Assembly (NCBI RefSeq): GCF_023824195.1
Contig: NZ_CP085442.1
Span: 5,045,501-5,109,500, forward strand
DNA: 64,000 nucleotides
Source: Priestia megaterium
GTDB taxonomy: Bacteria; Bacillota; Bacilli; Bacillales; Bacillaceae_H
Reading direction: 5' to 3'
Part shown: in pieces, positions 10,661 through 19,937 of the stretch
How positions within the stretch are numbered: position 1 is the stretch's first letter
Layout of the letters: each line of letters opens with the position of its first letter
Made by a program: the position numbers and the translations under genes
The notes under the pieces: model-generated
Databases searched by the model: none
Told to the model about the DNA's origin: nothing
What the model saw: the letters and a program-made list of their open reading frames with translations, nothing else

Positions 10661-10806
10661 TTCCTTATTAAAATGAATACGTTATAACTTAAATAGTATA
10701 AACATTCTAAAGAAAGAATTCAATAATACTTCAAAGGAAATATGCTAGATACGCCGAGAATTCATCTTTTTACGGTACGTGACGCATTCACATATTTCAA
10801 ACAAAA

Positions 10807-10829
10807 AAGGCGGCCACAGCGGCCGCCTT
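10807..10829. terminator. Terminator after speB
   Basis: GC-rich hairpin AAGGCGGCC-ACAGC-GGCCGCCTT between speB and ywiB. Read on the minus strand it follows the speB stop by 10 bases and is followed by a T-run. The 178-base gap between the two genes otherwise holds only the presumed ywiB promoter region. Confidence 0.85.
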
Positions 10830-10838
10830 TTACTTTAT

Positions 10839-11717
10839 TTATTTCTTTTGCACCCAGCCTAAGATCATTTCGCGAATAAGCTTGCTTGCTGTATTAGCTG
10901 TTTGTTCAGACGGATCATAAATTGGAGCTACTTCTACTAAATCTCCTCCGACAATGCGAAGATCTGATTTAGCAATTGCGTGAATAGAAGCTAAAAGCTC
11001 TTTTGATGTGATACCGCCTGCATCTACTGTTCCTGTACCAGGAGCGTGCGCTGGATCTAATACATCGATATCAATTGTTACATAAACAGGACGACCTGCA
11101 AGAGTTGGTAAAATCTCTTTTAACGGCTCTAGAACTTCGAACTTTGAAATATGCATGCCGTTTTCTTTCGCCCATTGAAATTCTTCTTTCATTCCTGAAC
11201 GAATACCAAATGAATAAACATTCTCCGGTCCGATTAGTTCTGCAACTTTACGAATTGGAGTGGAGTGAGAAAGTGGTTCTCCTTCATACTCTTCACGAAG
11301 GTCTGTGTGAGCATCCATATGGATAATTGCCAAATCCGGATACTTTTTATACATAGCTTTCATAACAGGCCAAGAAACCAAATGCTCTCCGCCCATACCT
11401 AACGGGAACTTGTCCGCTGCTAAAAGCTGATCAATATACTCTTCAATCATATTTAAGCTGCGCTGAGGATTCCCAAATGGAAGTGGAATATCTCCTGCAT
11501 CAAAATATTTTACTTCCTCTAGCTCTCGATCTAAATACGGGCTGTATTCTTCTAATCCAATTGATACTTCACGAATACGAGTAGGGCCAAATCGTGAACC
11601 TGGACGATAGCTAACTGTCCAGTCCATTGGCATTCCGTAAAGAACCGCTTCACTTTCTTCAAAAACAGGGTGACTGCCGATAAATACATTACCTGAATAA
11701 GCTTCATCAAAACGCAT
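10839..11717 (-). CDS. speB: Agmatinase (agmatine ureohydrolase)
   Basis: 292-residue ureohydrolase that converts agmatine to putrescine and urea. Binuclear Mn-site motifs are visible: GGEHLVSWP, HMDAHTDLR (Asp-x-His-x-Asp) and TIDIDVLDPAHAPGTG. I choose the ATG at 11717 (protein MRFDEAYSGN) because AAGGAGG lies 8 bases before it. An in-frame ATG 18 bases further upstream lacks a ribosome site and would bury this one. It follows speE by 75 bases, and the pair makes putrescine then spermidine. Confidence 0.96.
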   Translation of the reverse strand: MRFDEAYSGNVFIGSHPVFEESEAVLYGMPMDWTVSYRPGSRFGPTRIREVSIGLEEYSPYLDRELEEVKYFDAGDIPLPFGNPQRSLNMIEEYIDQLLAADKFPLGMGGEHLVSWPVMKAMYKKYPDLAIIHMDAHTDLREEYEGEPLSHSTPIRKVAELIGPENVYSFGIRSGMKEEFQWAKENGMHISKFEVLEPLKEILPTLAGRPVYVTIDIDVLDPAHAPGTGTVDAGGITSKELLASIHAIAKSDLRIVGGDLVEVAPIYDPSEQTANTASKLIREMILGWVQKK

Positions 11718-11747
11718 ATTTTGTTCCTCCTTCATTACTCATAGAAA

Positions 11748-11775
11748 AGATGCCAGCCTTAAACCTCTGGCATCT
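11748..11775 (-). terminator. Hairpin between speE and speB
   Basis: AGATGCCAG (11748-11756) pairs with CTGGCATCT (11767-11775). On the transcribed minus strand it is followed only by TTTTC, so it could be a partial terminator or mRNA-processing hairpin that lowers speB relative to speE. Sequence seen; role inferred. Confidence 0.5.
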
Positions 11776-11792
11776 CACTTGTACGTGATAAC

Positions 11793-12620
11793 TTATTTAA
11801 TAAGGTCTTGCACAAATTTAGGTAAAGCAAATGCCGCTTTGTGCAATTCTTTTGTGTAATACTTTGTATCAATATCGAAGAAACGATCTTCGCTTACTTC
11901 TAATGGATCATGTTTCTTTGAGCCCATTGTAAATGTCCATAAACCGCTTGGGTATGTTGGAATATTTGCTACGTATAGGCGTGTAATCGGGAAGATTTCT
12001 CTTACATCACGCTGAACATTTGAGATAAGCTCTGGCGTGAACCAAGGGTTGTCCGATTGGGCAACAAAGATACCATCTTCTTTAAGTGCTTTTGAGATAC
12101 CTGCATAGAACCCTTTTGTAAATAAATTTACAGCTGGACCTACTGGCTCTGTTGAATCTACTAAAATGACATCGTATTCGTTCTCACTTTTAGCGATGTG
12201 CATAAATCCGTCGTCTACTTGTACATCGACACGAGGATCTTCTAGTTTGCCCGCAATTGAAGGTAAGAATTTTTTTGAGTACTCAATAACTTTTCCATCG
12301 ATATCAACTAACGTCGCTTTTTTTACGCTTGGGTGTTTTAAGATTTCACGGATTACGCCTCCGTCTCCTCCACCTACAACTAGTACATTTTCTGGATTTG
12401 GATGCGTAAATAACGGTACATGTGCAACCATTTCATGATAAACAAACTCATCTTTTTCTGTTGTCATAACCATACCGTCAAGCAGGAGCATGTTACCAAA
12501 CTCTTCTGTTTCAACCATATCTAATTTTTGAAACTCCGTTTGCTCTGTATGTAAAGTGCGATTAATTTTAGCTGTAATACCAAAGTTCTTTGTTTGCTTT
12601 TCTGTGAACCATAATTCCAT
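11793..12620 (-). CDS. speE: Spermidine synthase
   Basis: 275-residue aminopropyltransferase that uses decarboxylated S-adenosylmethionine and putrescine to make spermidine. Family features: N-terminal beta domain starting [10 protein letters not shown], Rossmann core [24 protein letters not shown] (acidic nucleoside contact), the catalytic segment [12 protein letters not shown] and NPWFTPELI. It is the first gene of a leftward speE-speB operon, diverging from the PBP gene. The matching B. subtilis order is ywhF-ywhG next to pbpG. Confidence 0.97.
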   Translation of the reverse strand: MELWFTEKQTKNFGITAKINRTLHTEQTEFQKLDMVETEEFGNMLLLDGMVMTTEKDEFVYHEMVAHVPLFTHPNPENVLVVGGGDGGVIREILKHPSVKKATLVDIDGKVIEYSKKFLPSIAGKLEDPRVDVQVDDGFMHIAKSENEYDVILVDSTEPVGPAVNLFTKGFYAGISKALKEDGIFVAQSDNPWFTPELISNVQRDVREIFPITRLYVANIPTYPSGLWTFTMGSKKHDPLEVSEDRFFDIDTKYYTKELHKAAFALPKFVQDLIK

Positions 12621-12829
12621 TTCAAACTCTTCCCTTCTATTTTGAGAATTAACCTATGCATAGATTACCCTAACATAATTTATACAAACATGAAAAAAGT
12701 ATAGATGAATTCAGCAAAAAAGCAAGTAAAATTTTTAACAATGGAGGTTTAAAACCACCTTTTCTATTTCATACTGATGATAGATACAAGCTTTAGAATC
12801 TACTTGCACCGCTCTTTTAATAGAATTTT

Positions 12830-12859
12830 GTTGTTTTGAAAACAACATGCACGGTGCAT
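12830..12859. promoter_or_regulatory. Two abutting perfect palindromes before pbpG
   Basis: GTTGTTTT-G-AAAACAAC (12830-12846) is followed without a gap by ATGCAC-G-GTGCAT (12847-12859). Each is a perfect inverted repeat around one central base. They end 21 bases before the PBP start codon, so they overlap its promoter or leader. The location suggests operators or tandem mRNA hairpins. No regulator is identified. Confidence 0.6.
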
Positions 12860-12880
12860 AGTGACACATATTGGTGGTGA

Positions 12881-14953
12881 ATGGAAATGGAAACGGTATT
12901 AACCGAACATTTAAAAAAGGCAAGACGCGTCTTCCGAATTCTTCTCGTCCTTGGTATATTAGCGGGGGCTTTATTGTTGTTTGCCTACATAAGTATCTTT
13001 CTCTACGCCAAAATCGCTGGCCCCCCTCCGCTAAACGTTTCTCAAACAGCTGTTTTCTACTCAGCAAACGGTAAAGTTCTTGATGAAGTTCACAATGGAC
13101 AAAAGCGCTACTGGGTCTCACTTAATCAAATTTCACCTTACGTCAAAGATGCGACTTTAGCCGTTGAAGATAAGCGCTTTTATGAGCATCACGGCTTTGA
13201 TATGCATCGAATCGCTGGAGCAATTGTAGCTGATATAAAAGCTATGGGCAAAGTACAAGGTGCGAGTACCATTACTCAGCAATATGCACGCAACTTGTTT
13301 CTAGAGCACGACAAAACGTGGGCTCGAAAGCTTCAAGAAGCTCTGTACACAATCCGGTTAGAAATGAATTATAGCAAAGACCAAATCCTAGAAGGCTACA
13401 TGAATACGATCTACTACGGCCATGGAGCTTACGGAATTGAAGCGGCAGCGAGGCTGTATTTTGATAAGCACGCCAAAAATTTGACGTTAAGTGAAGCGAG
13501 TATGTTAGCCGGTATTCCAAAAGGCCCTAGCTACTACTCTCCTCTTATTCATCAGGAAAATGCAAAAAAACGACAAAATATCATTTTATCTCTCATGAAA
13601 GAGGATGGAATTATTACAGCCAAGCAAGCAACAAAAGCACTTGTAACTCCTCTAGCATTTTCAAAGCCTGCTGAAAAAGATCCTAACAAAGAAGACGCTT
13701 CTTACTTTATGGATGCAGCGCTAGCAGAATTAAAGCAAGATTTAGGAATCGATGAAACGATGATTTATACCAATGGACTTCGCGTTTATACAACTCTGGA
13801 TGAAAAGATGCAGCGAACGGCAGAAGAAAAAATGAAGGATGTTATCAGCAGCTCTTCAGACGTACAAAGTGCCTTTGTCGCCATGAATCCTAAAAACGGA
13901 CAGGTGAAAGCTCTTATTGGTGGAAGAGATTATGAAAAGAGCCCGTTTAATCGCGCTACTCAAGCAATAAGGCAGCCTGGCTCAACGATGAAGCCATTTT
14001 TATACTATGCGGCATTAAAAGACGGTTTTACTGAATCCACTCCAATGAAAAGTGAAGAAACGACGTTCAAATTAGAAGATGGAGTTTCAACATACACGCC
14101 TAGTAATTATCACAATTATTATGCAGACGCTCCTATTACAATGGCTCAAGCCATTGCGCTTTCAGACAATATTTATGCAGTAAAAACGCATTTGTTCATT
14201 GGGGAAAACCGCTTGATTGAAACCGCTAAAACACTTGGAATATCATCACCTTTAAAGAAAGTTCCATCTTTAGCTCTTGGAACTTCACCTGTCAAAGTCA
14301 TTGATATGGTTAATGCATACGGCATCTTTGCTAATGGCGGAAAAGAAATTCGTCCAACATTTATTAAACGAATTGAAACCCATGACGGAGAAGTTGTTTA
14401 TCAAGCTCCTTCCGAACGGAAACAAGTCATTGATAAACGCTATGCTTTTCTTACTACCCATTTAATGACAGGCATGTTTAATCAAAAGCTAAATGGCTAT
14501 ACAAGCGTCACAGGGAAGCCTATTTCTAAATATGTGTCTCGTCCTTATGCAGGAAAATCCGGTACAACCTCAACGGACAGCTGGATGATTGGCTACTCTC
14601 CTCAGCTCGTTTCAGGGGTTTGGGTTGGCTATGATCAAGGGAGAACCATGGATGATGTAGCTGAAAAAGGATACGCCAAAAAGATGTGGGCATTATTCAT
14701 GGAAGATGCTTTAAAAGGGAAGAAAAAAGAAAAGTTTAAAGCACCAAACGGATTAATAAGTGTGAACATTAATCCTCAAAACGGAAAATTAGCCTCGAAA
14801 TCATGCCCTGTTCAATATAAAGCTTATTATTTAACGGGAACACAGCCAAAAACATATTGTACCGACCACGTCGATCACGCAGCAAAAAAGAAGAAAAAAG
14901 AGCATGAAGAAGAGGATAAAGAGTTTCATTGGTTACCAAAATGGTTTGATTAA
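12881..14953 (+). CDS. pbpG: Class A penicillin-binding protein (PBP2d-like)
   Basis: 690-residue bifunctional peptidoglycan synthase: short cytoplasmic tail, one membrane helix (about 19-45), GT51 glycosyltransferase with AVEDKRFYEHHG (catalytic Glu) and QGASTITQQYARNLFL, then a transpeptidase with S368-T-M-K371, S428-D-N430 and K559-S-G-T. The C-terminal tail is Lys/Glu/His-rich. Position beside speE and ywhD matches pbpG of B. subtilis, a prespore-expressed enzyme for germ-cell-wall synthesis. Sporulation control here is by analogy only, because I could not find a convincing sigma-F promoter. The start ATG follows a weak GGTGGTGA, and an ATG two codons later is an alternative. Confidence 0.93.
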   Translation: MEMETVLTEHLKKARRVFRILLVLGILAGALLLFAYISIFLYAKIAGPPPLNVSQTAVFYSANGKVLDEVHNGQKRYWVSLNQISPYVKDATLAVEDKRFYEHHGFDMHRIAGAIVADIKAMGKVQGASTITQQYARNLFLEHDKTWARKLQEALYTIRLEMNYSKDQILEGYMNTIYYGHGAYGIEAAARLYFDKHAKNLTLSEASMLAGIPKGPSYYSPLIHQENAKKRQNIILSLMKEDGIITAKQATKALVTPLAFSKPAEKDPNKEDASYFMDAALAELKQDLGIDETMIYTNGLRVYTTLDEKMQRTAEEKMKDVISSSSDVQSAFVAMNPKNGQVKALIGGRDYEKSPFNRATQAIRQPGSTMKPFLYYAALKDGFTESTPMKSEETTFKLEDGVSTYTPSNYHNYYADAPITMAQAIALSDNIYAVKTHLFIGENRLIETAKTLGISSPLKKVPSLALGTSPVKVIDMVNAYGIFANGGKEIRPTFIKRIETHDGEVVYQAPSERKQVIDKRYAFLTTHLMTGMFNQKLNGYTSVTGKPISKYVSRPYAGKSGTTSTDSWMIGYSPQLVSGVWVGYDQGRTMDDVAEKGYAKKMWALFMEDALKGKKKEKFKAPNGLISVNINPQNGKLASKSCPVQYKAYYLTGTQPKTYCTDHVDHAAKKKKKEHEEEDKEFHWLPKWFD

Positions 14954-14956
14954 AAA

Positions 14957-14983
14957 AAGCTTAAGGCCTTTGGCCTTAAGCTT
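14957..14983. terminator. Bidirectional terminator, pbpG / ywhD
   Basis: Perfect 12-bp stem AAGCTTAAGGCC with a three-base loop, flanked by A7 and T7. It serves the converging PBP and ywhD genes. Confidence 0.9.
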
Positions 14984-14991
14984 TTTTAGCA

Positions 14992-15504
14992 TTACGATGT
15001 TTGAAGCGCTTCTTTTAAGTCATCATTAGATAACGCCCAGATTTCTTCATTATGAGACTTCAAAAACTCACGAAGCAAAGCCTTAGACTTGTTATCCATT
15101 TCTTCTACCATAATGCGTCGTTTTAAGGATTTATCCATTTTGTTTACATGTTCAGGAAGTGACTTATATCCGCGGCGAATTTCACGATCAACGGTCATTT
15201 CACATGCCGTCATACCTGCGTAGTAAGGTCCTTCTTGCTTGCGATCAATCGTTACCCACACAAGCCAATATAACTTGCCGTTTGGCACCTCGTCTTTATT
15301 TGGTAAGAATTTAATTCCTTTTTCTACTACACTTCTTGCATGCATGGCACCGATATCCACAAATACTTCTTCATCGCTCGGACAAACAAAAACGGGTGAA
15401 ATGTTTTCTAAACTTAACGCTCCAACCCCGTAACCGCCGTGGCCGTCGGTTGAATCGTCTTTTATGATATTAAATCCTATACTTTTCTTTTTTGGCTGAG
15501 TCAT
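14992..15504 (-). CDS. ywhD: YwhD family protein, function unknown
   Basis: 170-residue soluble protein matching the YwhD family of Bacillales. Features are a Gly-rich start (GFNIIKDDSTDGHGGYGVG), a central acidic segment VFVDIGAMHARS, and a basic C-terminal half (KMDKSLKRRIMVEEMDNKSKALL). No known catalytic motif or signal peptide is visible. It lies 20 bases downstream of the site-2-protease-like gene and is probably co-transcribed with it. Confidence 0.82.
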   Translation of the reverse strand: MTQPKKKSIGFNIIKDDSTDGHGGYGVGALSLENISPVFVCPSDEEVFVDIGAMHARSVVEKGIKFLPNKDEVPNGKLYWLVWVTIDRKQEGPYYAGMTACEMTVDREIRRGYKSLPEHVNKMDKSLKRRIMVEEMDNKSKALLREFLKSHNEEIWALSNDDLKEALQTS

Positions 15505-15523
15505 AGTAAGCCTCCTCTATTCA

Positions 15524-16168
15524 TTAAATCAGTGGTGCTAATATCTGCTGAAAGATATTCATAACAAACGTTGCTGCTCCGTTTAGAAGCGGCCAGATCA
15601 CAATTCGATCCAGAGGTGTAATCACAAGAATCAAAAATACAAAAATGCCCCAAGACTCATACTGCGTCATTTTGGCTCGCGTGGACGGCGGAACGAGGTC
15701 TTCAATCACGCGGTAGCCGTCTAAAGGCGGAAAAGGCAACAAGTTAAATACACCTAGCGTTAGGTTTATTTGAATAAATAATGTAAAAAAACGATAAAGC
15801 GCATCGTTGTCCACTGCGGCGTTATTCATCAAATAATAAATAAGCAAGCCGATAAATGCCAGCACCAAGTTGCTAAACGGTCCCGCTATCGATACTAGAA
15901 TACCAGCTAAACGAGGCTTTTTAAAGAAATAGCGATTAACAGGAACCGGCTTCGCCCACCCAAAACCTGCGATAATTAACAAAAGCGTTCCAAATGGATC
16001 TAAATGAGCCAGCGGAGAAAGCGTTAGCCTTCCTTGCTTTTTAGCCGTGTGGTCTCCAAATAAATAAGCTACATACGCATGTGCAAACTCATGCAGCGTG
16101 AATGCAACAATAAGCGTCATTACCACGTAAGGAAGGTCCTGCAATGAAAAAGCTAAAAAATGTTCCAC
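15524..16168 (-). CDS. ywhC: Site-2 protease family membrane protein (YwhC)
   Basis: 214-residue membrane metalloprotease of the M50 group. An HEFAH (HExxH) zinc motif lies in the first helix, and a second-site segment FNLLPFPPLDGYRVI carries NLLPxPPLDG, the third-ligand motif of the family. About five membrane helices are predicted by eye. Members cleave substrates inside the membrane, but the YwhC group is short, lacks a PDZ domain and has no known target. It leads a two-gene leftward unit with ywhD. Confidence 0.88.
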   Translation of the reverse strand: MEHFLAFSLQDLPYVVMTLIVAFTLHEFAHAYVAYLFGDHTAKKQGRLTLSPLAHLDPFGTLLLIIAGFGWAKPVPVNRYFFKKPRLAGILVSIAGPFSNLVLAFIGLLIYYLMNNAAVDNDALYRFFTLFIQINLTLGVFNLLPFPPLDGYRVIEDLVPPSTRAKMTQYESWGIFVFLILVITPLDRIVIWPLLNGAATFVMNIFQQILAPLI

Positions 16169-16442
16169 TCTTTATCTCCTTTATTTTAAAATAATTTTTA
16201 CATATCACATCTACTAGATGAATCTTTTTTTGCGGTAAGAAGGATACAAGGTTTCTTCAAATATGCCCTAAAAATTCTCAAAAACCAGCGATGGGCTTCC
16301 TTTGGCCACACCTGTTTTTTTATATCGATGTTATTATAAAAGTATACTACAGATTATGTCCTCCATCACTATCTCATACTGTCATTTTATTCAGAAAACG
16401 GGTACACTAATCATATAATGATCAAAAAGGAGTGTACACATT

Positions 16443-16628
16443 ATGCCAGTTGTAACTGTTAAAATGCTTGAGGGCCGTACAGATGATCAAAAAAGAGCTC
16501 TTGTTGAAAAAGTAACGGATGCTGTTGTGGAAACAACAGGTGCAGCACCTGAAAAAGTATCCATTATCATCGAAGAAATGTCTAAAAACCATTACGCTGT
16601 AGCGGGCAAGCGCATGAGCGATCAATAA
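16443..16628 (+). CDS. ywhB: 4-oxalocrotonate tautomerase family enzyme
   Basis: 61-residue tautomerase subunit. After Met removal the N-terminal Pro (PVVTVKMLEG) is the catalytic base of the family, and Arg11 (in EGRTDDQK) fits the usual substrate-binding Arg. The protein forms hexamers in known members. B. subtilis YwhB is the positional counterpart, with an unknown physiological substrate. An AAGGAG lies 10 bases upstream and a possible -10 TATAAT at 16416-16421. The upstream 270 bases hold no other gene that I can see. Confidence 0.92.
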   Translation: MPVVTVKMLEGRTDDQKRALVEKVTDAVVETTGAAPEKVSIIIEEMSKNHYAVAGKRMSDQ

Positions 16629-16644
16629 CGCCTACATAAAAAAG

Positions 16645-16670
16645 ATGCCATAGGAGTGGACCTATGGCAT
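16645..16670. terminator. Bidirectional terminator, ywhB / ywgA
   Basis: Perfect 10-bp stem ATGCCATAGG with a six-base loop, A-run before and T7 after. Confidence 0.9.
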
Positions 16671-16674
16671 TTTT

Positions 16675-17184
16675 TTAATGGACAGACAGCGTTGCCTGAA
16701 GTTTTTCAATATATTTGTATGCTTCTGAAATGTCTTCTTCTGTATAGTTTTGCTTACGCTTTAGCGTAAATACTTTTTCTTTTACTTCTTCTTTCGGTAA
16801 ATTATCGAAATATAAAATCGTAGAGACAAGCTCCAAAAATTTAGAGCTTTGTTCGTTCATATCGCTCATACATTCCTGCAAGTGAGGAAGTTCTAAGTCA
16901 TAGTGACTTAGAAATCCTTCCCCCGCTTCAGTTAATACGTAGCGATACTGCATATACCCGCCTTTTTTCTCTTTAATTTCACTTAAAAAGCCTAAGTTAC
17001 ACAGCTCTTCAATTCGAAGCGTTAATTCCTCAGAATAAGGTCCAAAAAAGTGAAAATTATACTTTTCATAAAAAGGAAACTTCAGCTTTTTTCCGATAAA
17101 TATCATCTTTTGTAACTTTTTTCTGCCAACAACTTCTCCCGCCGCGGAAAATACTTTCACAATCTTTGCGTGATCGTTTAACAC
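16675..17184 (-). CDS. ywgA: YwgA family protein
   Basis: 169-residue soluble protein of the YwgA family. The fold looks like a winged helix: GRKKLQKMIFIGKKL, FGPYSEELTLRIEEL and GYMQYRYVLTEAG resemble the helix-turn-helix and wing of MarR/PadR-like or phage Panacea/SocA-like proteins. Function is unknown. It starts 24 bases after the HD-hydrolase gene ywfO in the same direction, so the pair is probably one transcript. Confidence 0.8.
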   Translation of the reverse strand: MLNDHAKIVKVFSAAGEVVGRKKLQKMIFIGKKLKFPFYEKYNFHFFGPYSEELTLRIEELCNLGFLSEIKEKKGGYMQYRYVLTEAGEGFLSHYDLELPHLQECMSDMNEQSSKFLELVSTILYFDNLPKEEVKEKVFTLKRKQNYTEEDISEAYKYIEKLQATLSVH

Positions 17185-17207
17185 AGCCCCTTCAACTCCT
17201 ATACTAT

Positions 17208-18515
17208 TTAACTCTGATCTCCTTTTAGTAAGTTTATAATCTGATCTTTAACTTTTCGCTTAGACGACAATTGATCAATGAGATCTTGTGGAAAATATAA
17301 TTTATGATCGGTTCTTTTTTTCCCTGAAATTGCTTCAACAATCTCCGACTGACGTGATAATTCACGCACTTCATTATTTGGCATCAACAGATGAATCGGC
17401 AAACGTTCTTCCTCTTCACCCGGTCGATAAAAATCGTATGGTAAGTCGCTTGAAGAATCGACGACTAAATAATAATCTGGGTTAATGCCCGCTTTTTTAA
17501 ACAATGTTGTAAGCTCCATCCACATCTTCATTTGTGAATTCGGATTAAACTCAATGTATTTAAAAAGCTGACGATTCATAAATCTTCGGCATAGATCAGA
17601 TAAAATTTCATCCTCTTCTTCTTCCCACGCTTGAAAATAAAATAAAATAACAGATTCATCTAATTTCAAATACTCTTTTAGCGATATTTCTTCTTCAAAA
17701 ATCGAATAAAAATGAGTTGGCTCCTGCTTGAACTCATAGTAATGATGATGGAGCTCTTTCGCACGATGTAAAATTTTTGTCAAAATAACTTCAGCACTTC
17801 TCGTAACAGGATGAAAATACACTTGCCAGTACATTTGATAGCGACTCATAATATAATCTTCAACCGCATGCATACCGCTGTGTTTAATCACGGCTTGGTC
17901 TTCCCGAGGGCGCATAACACGCAGAATTCGTTCCATATCAAAGTGACCGTAGCTTACTCCTGTGTAATACGCATCACGCTGCAAATAATCCATGCGATCT
18001 GCATCAATTTGACTGGAAATTAAACTAACGACAAGCTTATTTTCATATGTTTTCGCGATTACTTCAGCCACTTTTTTAGGAAAATCCTTCCCTACTTTCG
18101 TTAACACTTGATTTACCTCTGTGTCACCTACGATAATGGCTTGTGTAAATTCTTCATGGTCTAAGTGGAAAACCTTCTCAAACGAATGTGAAAACGGACC
18201 GTGACCTAAATCGTGCAGTAAAGCAGCACAAAGACAAAGAAGACGCTCATCTTCATTCCATTCAGGGCGTCCTTGAAAACCGTCATCAATAATACGGCGC
18301 ACAATTTCATAAACACCTAAGGAATGACTAAAACGGCTGTGCTCAGCCCCATGAAACGTTAAGTATGTCGTTCCTAGCTGTCTAATACGACGCAGCCTTT
18401 GAAATTCGGCTGTCCCAATTAGCTCCCAAATAACACGATCTCTTACATGGATATAGCGGTGAACAGGATCTTTAAATACTTTTTCTTCACTGAGTTTTTC
18501 ATTAGGATATGTCAT
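17208..18515 (-). CDS. ywfO: HD-domain phosphohydrolase (YwfO, dNTPase-like)
   Basis: 435-residue HD-superfamily protein. Metal-site motifs are H..R.SHSLGVYEI (HSRFSHSLGVYEIVRR) and the HD pair LLHDLGHGPFSHSFE, with further ligands in SQIDADRMDYLQRD. Homologues in enterococci hydrolyse dNTPs allosterically, which makes dNTP triphosphohydrolase the likely activity. The C-terminal third (about 300-435) is the variable accessory part of this family. It is first in a ywfO-ywgA unit reading left. Confidence 0.88.
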   Translation of the reverse strand: MTYPNEKLSEEKVFKDPVHRYIHVRDRVIWELIGTAEFQRLRRIRQLGTTYLTFHGAEHSRFSHSLGVYEIVRRIIDDGFQGRPEWNEDERLLCLCAALLHDLGHGPFSHSFEKVFHLDHEEFTQAIIVGDTEVNQVLTKVGKDFPKKVAEVIAKTYENKLVVSLISSQIDADRMDYLQRDAYYTGVSYGHFDMERILRVMRPREDQAVIKHSGMHAVEDYIMSRYQMYWQVYFHPVTRSAEVILTKILHRAKELHHHYYEFKQEPTHFYSIFEEEISLKEYLKLDESVILFYFQAWEEEEDEILSDLCRRFMNRQLFKYIEFNPNSQMKMWMELTTLFKKAGINPDYYLVVDSSSDLPYDFYRPGEEEERLPIHLLMPNNEVRELSRQSEIVEAISGKKRTDHKLYFPQDLIDQLSSKRKVKDQIINLLKGDQS

Positions 18516-18594
18516 TTACATACCTCTCTATCTTCACTTTGTTGTTGCTATAATTTTTCGACACTCACTTCCTATTTTCCTATTCAGAATAAAA

Positions 18595-18623
18595 AATCAC
18601 CTTGTCAAGCAACCAAGGTGATT
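18595..18623 (-). terminator. Terminator after DUF1450 gene
   Basis: Stem AATCACCTTG (18595-18604) / CAAGGTGATT (18614-18623). On the minus strand it is followed by a T-run, about 85 bases downstream of the DUF1450 stop and upstream of ywfO. Confidence 0.75.
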
Positions 18624-18708
18624 TACCTAACAAACAAGGCGATTCTGTTTGTAAGAAGCTCGTTCGACAAATAAGTAGCAGAAAAGCAGCTATTTATTGT
18701 TTCACTAT

Positions 18709-18933
18709 CTATTTTTTTACTTTTTTCTCAATCTTCTCGATTAATTCATCCTCTGTTGGCGCTGCTACAGGACGGTTGTTTACAAATGCAAATGACTTTT
18801 TACGTCCGGGTCCACAGTAAGACTGGCAACCGATTTGTACTTCAGCTTGTTCATCTATTTTTTTAAGTCGAGGTAACAACGTTTTGACGTTTGTTGCCTG
18901 ACAATCATCACAAATTCTAAATTCATTTGCCAT
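18709..18933 (-). CDS. DUF1450 small Cys-rich protein
   Basis: 74-residue protein of the DUF1450/YuzB-like family. It has CDDC near the N-terminus and a second Cys pair in [12 protein letters not shown], then [24 protein letters not shown]. The spacing resembles a thioredoxin-like [2Fe-2S] ferredoxin, a fold some DUF1450 proteins are thought to share, so an Fe-S or redox role is possible. It is monocistronic, with its own terminator and a palindrome in its 5' region. Confidence 0.82.
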   Translation of the reverse strand: MANEFRICDDCQATNVKTLLPRLKKIDEQAEVQIGCQSYCGPGRKKSFAFVNNRPVAAPTEDELIEKIEKKVKK

Positions 18934-18974
18934 GTTGACACAATCCTTTCAAAATTGGTTCATCATTTTGTCTA

Positions 18975-18991
18975 AGGGGTATTTTACCCCT
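18975..18991. promoter_or_regulatory. Palindrome upstream of DUF1450 gene
   Basis: AGGGGTA-TTT-TACCCCT, a perfect 7-bp inverted repeat about 42 bases before the DUF1450 start. GC-rich arms in an AT-rich spacer suggest an operator or leader hairpin. No regulator is recognised. Confidence 0.45.
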
Positions 18992-19134
18992 ATTTGAAGT
19001 CCGATGCAAGTTAAAGAAGGAAGCAAAATCTATCATACTCCTAGAAGAAATGGTATAAAGTATGGATTTTTTGTACATGATGATACTACAAAACATGATT
19101 ACTATGAGTCATGGAAAATAGAGGAGTGAACAAA

Positions 19135-19809
19135 GTGAAAGATAGACAAGATGCTTGGACAGAAGAAAACGACTTATTATTAGCTGAAACAGTATTGCGC
19201 CATGTCCGCGAAGGAAGTACGCAGCTGAATGCGTTTGAAGAAGTTGGAGATGAATTAAATCGCACTTCAGCAGCATGTGGATTCAGATGGAATGCTGTGG
19301 TACGCCATCAGTATGAAAAAGCACTTCAGCTAGCCAAAAAACAGCGAAAACAGCGCATGCGTGCACTTGGACAAGAGCAAGGCAAAAAGAAATTATTATA
19401 TACGCCACCAGCATCTGTAGAGCATGTGGAACAAATGATGTCTGCACCTACAGCAACATATAGCTTATCTGAAACACAAGTAGAAAAAAGCAGCAGTGAG
19501 GAGCTTTCAATGGCTGACGTTATTCGCTTTTTGCAAACAATGCCAAATCAAGCGAGCAATTTACAGGCATTGCAAAGCGAAAACAAACGCTTGATGCAAG
19601 AAAATACAGAATTAGCTAAGAAAAACACAGAGTTGGAAAAACAAATCAAACATCTCGAGGCAAATGCTACTACTATTCAAGAAGACTATGAAACATTAAT
19701 GCAAATCATGAACCGTGCGCGAAAGTTAGCTCTATTCGATGAAGAAGAACGTTCTTCTACTACATTTAAAATGGATCGTAACGGAAATCTTGAGAAAATG
19801 GCTGAATAA
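19135..19809 (+). CDS. rsfA: Prespore regulator RsfA family
   Basis: About 224 residues. The N-terminal Myb/SANT-like DNA-binding domain ([32 protein letters not shown]...[10 protein letters not shown]) is followed by a basic stretch ([12 protein letters not shown]) and a C-terminal coiled coil with [20 protein letters not shown]. It matches RsfA of B. subtilis, which tunes sigma-F-dependent genes in the forespore. I choose the GTG at 19135 because GAGGAG is 8 bases before it. An ATG at 19111 in the same frame has no ribosome site and would place that site inside the gene. It precedes lipL, as in B. subtilis. Confidence 0.88.
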   Translation: MKDRQDAWTEENDLLLAETVLRHVREGSTQLNAFEEVGDELNRTSAACGFRWNAVVRHQYEKALQLAKKQRKQRMRALGQEQGKKKLLYTPPASVEHVEQMMSAPTATYSLSETQVEKSSSEELSMADVIRFLQTMPNQASNLQALQSENKRLMQENTELAKKNTELEKQIKHLEANATTIQEDYETLMQIMNRARKLALFDEEERSSTTFKMDRNGNLEKMAE

Positions 19810-19937
19810 GCTACATGAACGAAGAAAGAGGGATGTCAAACTTGGCTCTTCTTTCTTCTTTTTCTATTTTACAGCCAATGACACGACGCCTTTATGCTAT
19901 AATATGTTCGTTTACTGTTTATAAAGGGGTTTGAGAT

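Noticed and set aside
8544-10700. T-box or other riboswitch before ywiB-argS
   Set aside because: The 178-base gap has only the speB terminator and AT-rich sequence.
12735-13121. 128-codon leftward frame opposite the pbpG start
   Set aside because: It crosses the pbpG promoter and N-terminus, has no ribosome site and no recognisable domain, and conflicts with the clear PBP frame.
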